This document shows positions 59,856-64,000 of a stretch of 64,000 bases of DNA, piece by piece (positions within the stretch are counted from its first letter, which is position 1; each line of letters starts with the position of its first letter). Below the pieces are notes generated by a model. The model was not told where the DNA came from, searched no databases, and saw only the letters and a program-made list of their open reading frames with translations. The stretch is from Noviluteimonas caseinilytica. Lineage in GTDB: Bacteria > Pseudomonadota > Gammaproteobacteria > Xanthomonadales > Xanthomonadaceae. The stretch is from contig NZ_AP024545.1 of NCBI RefSeq assembly GCF_018406605.1, forward strand, positions 1 to 64,000, in the 5' to 3' direction. The translations under genes were made by a program, and so were the position numbers.

Positions 59856-61286
59856 ATGGACCTGGGCATGGCGGCCAAGCGGTACGAAACCCTGGCGGAT
59901 GACATCGCGGCATCGATCGCGCGCGGCACGCTGAAGCCGGGCGACCGGTTGCCGTCGGTGCGGCAGGCGCGCGCCAGCCGCAACGTCAGCGCGGCGACGG
60001 TGTTCGAGGCGTACTACCTGCTGGAGTCGCGCGGGCTGATCCAGTCGCGGCCGCGCTCGGGCTATTACGTGGCGGCGCCGCCGACGAAGGCGCGGGCCGC
60101 GGTGCCCACGGCGCCATCGCAACCCGATGGCCAGGCGCGCGAGGTGAAGATCACCGATCTCATCTTCGACATGTTGCAGGCGGCCACGCGGCGCGAGGTG
60201 GTGCCGCTGGGGTCGGCGTTCCCGAGCCCGTTGTTCTTCCCGTTGCCGCGGCTGGGGCGCGCGCTGGCGGCGAGTGCGACGCACCTGGATCCGTGGAGCA
60301 CGGTCGAGCACCTCACGCCCGGCAGCCTCGAACTGCGGCGGCAGATCGCGCAGCGGTATCTGCTGGATGGCGTGCGCGCGGACGTCGACGAGATCGTGGT
60401 GACCAACGGCGCGATGGAAGCGCTGAACCTGTGCCTCGCGGCGACGTGCAAGCCGGGCAGCGCGGTCGTGGTGGAGTCACCGTGTTTCTATGCGTGCCTG
60501 CAGGCGCTGGAGCGGCAAGGCTTGCGCGCGATCGAAGTGGCGACCGATCCGCGCACGGGCGTGGACCTGGAAGCACTCGACACCATCCTCGTGCGCGATC
60601 GCCCCGGCGCGGTGTGGGTGATGACGAATTTCCAGAATCCGCTCGGGGGTTCGATGCCGGCGGAGAAGAAGCAGGCGCTCGTGGACCTCGTGCACCGGCA
60701 TCGCGTGCCGCTGATCGAGGACGACGTCTACCACGAGTTGTATTTCGATCCGCAGCGGCCGGCGTCGACGAAGGCGTTCGATCGCGACGGGTGGGTTCTG
60801 CACTGCAGTTCGTTTTCGAAGACGCTGGCGCCGGGGTATCGCATCGGCTGGGCGAATGCGGGGCGCTTCGCGCGCGAAGTGGCGCAGCAGAAGCTGGGCG
60901 CGTCGCTGGCGACGTCGATTCCCGTGCAGCTGGCGCTGGCGAGTTACCTGGAACGCGGGAGCTACGACCGGCACCTGCGCGGTTTGCGCGCGCGATTGCG
61001 CACGCAGCGCGATGTGTATGCCGCGTTCATCGGCGACGTGTTTCCGGCCGGCACGCGCGTGGCGCATCCGGACGGCGGTTACTTCCTCTGGGTGGAACTG
61101 CCGGAAGGCTGCGATGCACTCGCGTTGGCGCAGCGCGCGCTGGCCGAAGGGATCAGCGTGTCGCCGGGGCCGATCTTTTCGCCGGCGGGGGCGTTCCGGA
61201 ACTGCGTGCGGATCAACTTCGGGCATCCGCTGGATGCGCGGGTGGAGGCGGCGTTGACGCGGGTTGGGGAGATGGCGGGCGGCTGA
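59856..61286 (+). CDS. MocR-type PLP-dependent transcriptional regulator
   Basis: 476 residues. A GntR-type winged helix at 1-75 (YETLADDIAASIARGTLKPGDRLPSVRQARASRNVSAATVFEAYYLLESRGLI) is fused to a class I aminotransferase-like domain. The PLP lysine is in CSSFSKTLAPGYRIGW, and the DDVYHELYFDP pyridine-binding region is intact. MocR proteins usually sense a PLP-related or amino-compound ligand and regulate a divergent gene, so the 59415-59765 gene pair is a candidate target. Confidence 0.93.
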   Translation: MDLGMAAKRYETLADDIAASIARGTLKPGDRLPSVRQARASRNVSAATVFEAYYLLESRGLIQSRPRSGYYVAAPPTKARAAVPTAPSQPDGQAREVKITDLIFDMLQAATRREVVPLGSAFPSPLFFPLPRLGRALAASATHLDPWSTVEHLTPGSLELRRQIAQRYLLDGVRADVDEIVVTNGAMEALNLCLAATCKPGSAVVVESPCFYACLQALERQGLRAIEVATDPRTGVDLEALDTILVRDRPGAVWVMTNFQNPLGGSMPAEKKQALVDLVHRHRVPLIEDDVYHELYFDPQRPASTKAFDRDGWVLHCSSFSKTLAPGYRIGWANAGRFAREVAQQKLGASLATSIPVQLALASYLERGSYDRHLRGLRARLRTQRDVYAAFIGDVFPAGTRVAHPDGGYFLWVELPEGCDALALAQRALAEGISVSPGPIFSPAGAFRNCVRINFGHPLDARVEAALTRVGEMAGG

Positions 61287-61302
61287 GGCGCCCCCTCCCC
61301 GG

Positions 61303-61324
61303 CCCTCCCCCGGAGGGGGGAGGG
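61303..61324. terminator. GC-rich hairpin between convergent genes
   Basis: CCCTCCCCC (61303-61311) pairs with GGGGGGAGGG (61315-61324) across GGA. It lies between the convergent MocR and icmF 3' ends. A T-tract is weak, so it could be a REP-like structure instead. Confidence 0.55.
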
Positions 61325-61338
61325 AGAATAAAAGCGAT

Positions 61339-64000
61339 TTACATGTTGCGGCGGTACTCGCCACCCACGTCGTACAGCGCGTGGCTGATCTGGCCCAGGC
61401 TGTGCGTCTTCACCGCTTCCATCAGCGATGCGAACACGTTCTGGCGATCGCGCGCGGTCTTCTGCAGGTACGCCAGGCCCTTCTCGGCATTACGCAGGTG
61501 CTGGAAGTTGGCGACGTTCTGGATCTGCTGGCCCTTCTCGCTTTCGGTCGAACGGATCAGCTCGATCTCGGTGACGATGTCGCCGGCGTGGTCCTTCGGC
61601 AGGAAGGTGTTGACGCCGATCAGCGGCAGCGAGCCGTCGTGCTTCTTGTGCTCGTAGTACAGGCTCTCTTCCTGGATCTTGCCGCGCTGGTACATCGTGT
61701 CCATCGCGCCGAGCACGCCGCCGCGGTCGCTGATCGCCTCGAACTCCTTGTACACCGCCTCTTCGACGATGTCGGTGAGCTTGTCCACGATGAAGCTGCC
61801 CTGCCACGGGTTCTCGTTGAAGTTGAGGCCCAGTTCCTTGTTGATGATCATCTGGATCGCCACCGCGCGGCGCACGCTTTCTTCCGTCGGCGTGGTGATC
61901 GCCTCGTCGTACGCGTTGGTGTGCAGCGAGTTGCAGTTGTCGAACAGCGCGTACAGCGCCTGCAGCGTGGTGCGGATGTCGTTGAACTGGATTTCCTGCG
62001 CATGCAGCGAGCGGCCGCTCGTCTGGATGTGGTACTTCATCATCTGGCTGCGCGGGCCGGCGCCGTAGCGCTCGCGCATCGCGCGCGCCCAGATGCGGCG
62101 CGCCACGCGGCCGATCACGGTGTACTCCGGATCCATGCCGTTGCTGAAGAAGAACGACAGGTTGGGCGCGAAGTCGTCGATCTTCATGCCGCGCGCGAGG
62201 TAGTACTCCACGATCGTGAAGCCGTTGCTCAGCGTGAAGGCGAGCTGGCTGATCGGGTTCGCGCCCGCTTCGGCGATGTGGTAACCGCTGATCGACACCG
62301 AGTAGAAGTTGCGGACGCTGCGGTCCACGAAGTACTGCTGGATGTCGCCCATCATGCGCAGGGCGAACTCGGTGCTGAAGATGCAGGTGTTCTGCGCCTG
62401 GTCTTCCTTGAGGATGTCGGCCTGCACGGTACCGCGCACGGTCTTGAGCGTTTCAGCCTTGATGCGCTCGTAGGTTTCGGCATCGACCACCTGGTCGCCG
62501 GTGACGCCGAGCAAGCCGAGGCCGAGGCCGTCGTTGGTTTCCGGCAGCATGCCGCCGTATTCGGGGCGTTTGCGGCCTTCGAACATCTTCTCGATCTGCT
62601 CGTGCGCCGCATCCCAGCGCGCCTGGTCGGCGCGCAGGTATTTCTCGACCTGCTGGTCGATCGCGGTGTTCATGAACATCGCCAGGATGATCGGCGCCGG
62701 GCCGTTGATCGTCATCGACACCGAGGTGCTGGGCGCGCACAGGTCGAAGCCGGAGTACAGCTTCTTCATGTCGTCGAGCGTGGCGATGTTGACGCCGGAG
62801 TTGCCGATCTTGCCGTAGATGTCCGGGCGCACCGCCGGGTCTTCGCCGTACAGCGTGACGCTGTCGAAGGCGGTGGACAGGCGCGCGGCGGGCTGGCCGA
62901 CGCTGAGGTAATGGAAGCGGCGATTGGTGCGCTCGGGCGTGCCTTCGCCGGCGAACATGCGGATCGGATCCTCGCCCGTGCGGCGATACGGATACACGCC
63001 GCCGGTGTACGGGTAATCGCCCGGCAGGTTTTCCTTCTGCAGGAACGTGAGCAGTTCGCCCCAGCTGCGGTACGTGGGGGCGGCGATCTTCGGGATCTTC
63101 TGGTGGCTCAGCGACTCGCGGTAGTTCTCCACGCGGATGGTCTTGTCGCGAACCTTGTATTCGGTGACCTCGTCGGTGATCGACTTGAGGCGGGCGGGCC
63201 ATTCGCGCAGGAGCTTGAGGGCTTCGCTGTCGAGCGAATGGATCGCGTCGTTGTAACGCTGGCGCAGCGTGGCGAGCGTGCGGTCGTCGTGCTTCAGCGC
63301 GTCGATGTCGTACAGCGACAGCGCCTTCGGCAACGCGGCGTCGTCCAGGTCGCGCAGCGACTGCCAGTAGGACTGCGCGCGATCGGCGACTTCGCTCTGC
63401 GCTTCGATGCGCGTGTTGATGCCGCGGCCCTGTTCGGCGATCTCGGCGAGGTAACGCACGCGCGCGCCGGGGATCAGCACGGTGGCGCGCGGTTCCTTCA
63501 GCGTGGTGTCGAGATCCGGCGTCCACTTGTCGGCCGGCAGCTGCAGCTTCTCGCGCAGCAGGCGCGTGAGGTTGGAGAACATCCAGCTGATGCCGGGGTC
63601 GTTGAACTGCGAGGCGATCGTCGGATAGACGGGGACATCCTCGTCCTTGGTCTGGAACGCCACGCGGTTGCGCTTCCACTGCTTGCGCACGTCGCGCAAC
63701 GCGTCTTCGGCGCCGCGCTTGTCGAACTTGTTCAGCACCACCAGCTCGGCGTAGTCGAGCATGTCGATCTTTTCCAGCTGGCTCGGCGCACCGAAGTCGC
63801 TGGTCATCACGTACATCGGGAAATCGACGAGGTCCACGATCTCCGAATCGCTCTGCCCGATGCCCGCGGTCTCGACGATCACCATGTCGTAGCCCAGCGA
63901 CTTCAGGAACGCGATGCAGTCGCGCAGCACGACGTTGGTGGCCGCGTGCTGGCGGCGCGTGGCCATCGAGCGCATGAAGACGCGCTTGGAACGCAGCGAG
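61339..64000 (-). CDS. icmF: Fused isobutyryl-CoA mutase IcmF, C-terminal portion (cut by window edge)
   Basis: Coenzyme-B12-dependent acyl-CoA mutase with built-in G-protein chaperone. From the edge inward, the frame reads SKRVFMRSMATRRQH and VETAGIGQSDSE (MeaI-like GTPase region), then LNKFDKRG (NKxD). The large mutase substrate domain follows (GGVYPYRRTGEDPIRMFAGEG, FSTEFALRMMGDIQQYF, GYHIAEAGANPISQLAF). It ends in GEYRRNM. The N-terminal B12-binding domain lies beyond the window. The reaction is interconversion of isobutyryl-CoA and n-butyryl-CoA, and in some fused enzymes pivalyl/isovaleryl-CoA. The stop is TAA at 61339-61341. Confidence 0.95.
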   Translation of the reverse strand, partial: SLRSKRVFMRSMATRRQHAATNVVLRDCIAFLKSLGYDMVIVETAGIGQSDSEIVDLVDFPMYVMTSDFGAPSQLEKIDMLDYAELVVLNKFDKRGAEDALRDVRKQWKRNRVAFQTKDEDVPVYPTIASQFNDPGISWMFSNLTRLLREKLQLPADKWTPDLDTTLKEPRATVLIPGARVRYLAEIAEQGRGINTRIEAQSEVADRAQSYWQSLRDLDDAALPKALSLYDIDALKHDDRTLATLRQRYNDAIHSLDSEALKLLREWPARLKSITDEVTEYKVRDKTIRVENYRESLSHQKIPKIAAPTYRSWGELLTFLQKENLPGDYPYTGGVYPYRRTGEDPIRMFAGEGTPERTNRRFHYLSVGQPAARLSTAFDSVTLYGEDPAVRPDIYGKIGNSGVNIATLDDMKKLYSGFDLCAPSTSVSMTINGPAPIILAMFMNTAIDQQVEKYLRADQARWDAAHEQIEKMFEGRKRPEYGGMLPETNDGLGLGLLGVTGDQVVDAETYERIKAETLKTVRGTVQADILKEDQAQNTCIFSTEFALRMMGDIQQYFVDRSVRNFYSVSISGYHIAEAGANPISQLAFTLSNGFTIVEYYLARGMKIDDFAPNLSFFFSNGMDPEYTVIGRVARRIWARAMRERYGAGPRSQMMKYHIQTSGRSLHAQEIQFNDIRTTLQALYALFDNCNSLHTNAYDEAITTPTEESVRRAVAIQMIINKELGLNFNENPWQGSFIVDKLTDIVEEAVYKEFEAISDRGGVLGAMDTMYQRGKIQEESLYYEHKKHDGSLPLIGVNTFLPKDHAGDIVTEIELIRSTESEKGQQIQNVANFQHLRNAEKGLAYLQKTARDRQNVFASLMEAVKTHSLGQISHALYDVGGEYRRNM

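Noticed and set aside
1..64000. CRISPR array, tRNA, rRNA and origin of replication
   Set aside because: No regular direct repeats with spacers and no recognisable tRNA or rRNA or DnaA-box cluster were seen by eye.

Overview
The window is GC-rich bacterial chromosome with Xanthomonadaceae character, most like Lysobacter or a close relative. This rests on TonB receptor style, codon bias, REP-type hairpins and gene families; there is no rRNA, so the genus is an inference. Coding is dense, with few gaps over 300 bases. I see no tRNA, rRNA, CRISPR array or intact insertion sequence.

Layout. (1) 0-11.8 kb: housekeeping and accessory genes: a catalase fragment, two PhnB-like VOC proteins, a GAF histidine kinase divergent from a single-domain response regulator, a Nudix hydrolase, a DksA-type zinc finger, a 0.96 kb gene-free region full of inverted repeats, a TonB-dependent receptor, a YciI protein, a PLP decarboxylase and an unusual secreted basic protein. 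(2) 11.8-25.3 kb: a SRAP protein lacking its catalytic residues, a CPBP membrane protease, aquaporin Z, a tightly overlapping operon of SGNH hydrolase, HELGH metallopeptidase and metallo-beta-lactamase-fold hydrolase, an acyltransferase, three YcxB-like paralogues, an XRE regulator and a LuxR-type regulator. (3) 25.3-54.4 kb: a complete-looking extracellular contractile injection system (eCIS, Afp/PVC-like) on the minus strand. It is read from 54.4 kb downward, mostly with 1- or 4-base stop/start overlaps. (4) 54.6-64 kb: small orphan membrane genes, a patch with an Mrr-type endonuclease, a possible HEPN-like protein, a frameshifted RDD gene and a PD-(D/E)XK-like protein, then tandem SnoaL-like genes, small membrane proteins, a MocR-type regulator and the mutase half of icmF.

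The eCIS order is: AAA+ ATPase, DUF4255 cap-like protein, two accessory proteins, sheath, tube 1, two small assembly proteins, tube 2, an Ala/Arg-rich linker protein, LysM-type adaptor, gpD-like hub, gp5-like spike, PAAR tip, gp25 wedge, two large baseplate wedge proteins, a tail-protein-I-like protein, two related cysteine-rich proteins, then cargo. The cargo is a DUF4157 polymorphic toxin with a nuclease-like C-terminus, a pentapeptide-repeat protein and an M15-type peptidase. The two effectors share an N-terminal GN-x-G motif that may mark cargo. No conventional tape measure or tail fibre is evident. Beta-propeller-like segments in two baseplate proteins and the cysteine-rich pair are candidates to fill surface roles. 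The strongest leads for undescribed biology are this eCIS variant with its cargo motif, the SGNH/peptidase/MBL operon, and the catalytically dead SRAP protein.
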